Made by a program: the position numbers and the translations under genes. Of a stretch of 16,010 bases of DNA, positions 15,939-16,010 are shown in pieces. The stretch comes from Bordetella parapertussis (GTDB lineage Bacteria; Pseudomonadota; Gammaproteobacteria; Burkholderiales; Burkholderiaceae_C), in NCBI GenBank assembly GCA_945875935.1, contig CAMCNE010000051.1:1-16010 (forward strand), given 5' to 3'. The notes under the pieces are model-generated. The model saw nothing but the letters and a program-made list of their open reading frames with translations, was not told the origin of the DNA and searched no databases. Numbering within the stretch: the first letter of the stretch is position 1; the number at the start of each line of letters is the position of its first letter.

Positions 15939-16010
15939 CTCCAGCTTTCATGTTGAGTCAGGTTCATCAACTGAGTTTATTGCAATGCAACAAGGACGAA
16001 CCCGTGCACC
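15939..16010 (-). promoter_or_regulatory. Presumed sdh operon leader and promoter region (partial)
   Basis: The 72 bases before sdhC contain no minus-strand gene and must hold at least part of the sdh leader. A palindrome TTGCA-A-TGCAA lies at 15980-15990, and GTTGA (15952-15956) pairs with TCAAC (15967-15971). No -35/-10 pair with good spacing is clear, and the promoter may lie partly beyond the window. Regulatory function is inferred from position. Confidence 0.35.

Noticed and set aside
15931..15951. Six-codon frame (MKAGDD) overlapping the sdhC start
   Set aside because: It has an ATG and stop but no ribosome binding site worth noting, and it is short enough to be chance.

Overview
The window is 16 kb of a high-GC proteobacterial chromosome. 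It looks like core genome of a betaproteobacterium, most likely order Burkholderiales and plausibly family Comamonadaceae. This taxonomic call is an inference from protein style and gene order (leuC-leuD-leuB-asd-fimV-truA-trpF-trpB-trpA beside sdhCDAB-sdhE-gltA); no rRNA or other decisive marker is present. Sixteen protein genes are recognisable and all lie on the minus strand, so transcription runs from the right edge to the left edge. No tRNA, rRNA, CRISPR array, insertion sequence, phage gene or plasmid function was seen. No gene-free stretch exceeds 300 bases; the longest is the roughly 200-base asd-fimV spacer.

Layout in transcription order: (1) 15938 to 10910, a respiratory and TCA block: sdhC, sdhD, sdhA, sdhB (succinate dehydrogenase, complex II), sdhE (FAD attachment factor) and gltA (citrate synthase). 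It ends in a good hairpin terminator at about 10865-10889. (2) 10828 to 6281, a leucine and aspartate-family block: leuC, a 40-residue entericidin-like lipoprotein gene, leuD, leuB and asd. (3) 6079 to 2656: fimV, a peptidoglycan-binding inner-membrane hub protein linked to type IV pili and polarity, then truA, a tRNA pseudouridine synthase. (4) 2645 to the left edge: trpF, trpB and trpA, the last steps of tryptophan synthesis; trpA is cut by the window edge after 238 codons.

Within blocks the genes are tightly packed. Spacing is 3 to 61 bases in most cases, with stop/start overlaps at trpB/trpA (ATGA) and sdhD/sdhA (TAATG). Catalytic and cofactor residues could be located in nearly every enzyme, and no frameshift, truncation or loss of a key residue was found. 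The blocks meet metabolically: SDH and citrate synthase turn the TCA cycle, LeuCDB repeat citrate-cycle-like chemistry on isopropylmalate, Asd feeds lysine, threonine, methionine and diaminopimelate, and TrpFBA complete tryptophan.

I found no convincing undescribed biological system. The most interesting local observations are the entericidin-like lipoprotein inside the leu cluster, the lack of a ribosome binding site before leuD just downstream of it, a hairpin touching the sdhB ribosome binding site, repeated acidic motifs in the FimV cytoplasmic region, and the terminator that separates gltA from leuC without an obvious promoter after it.
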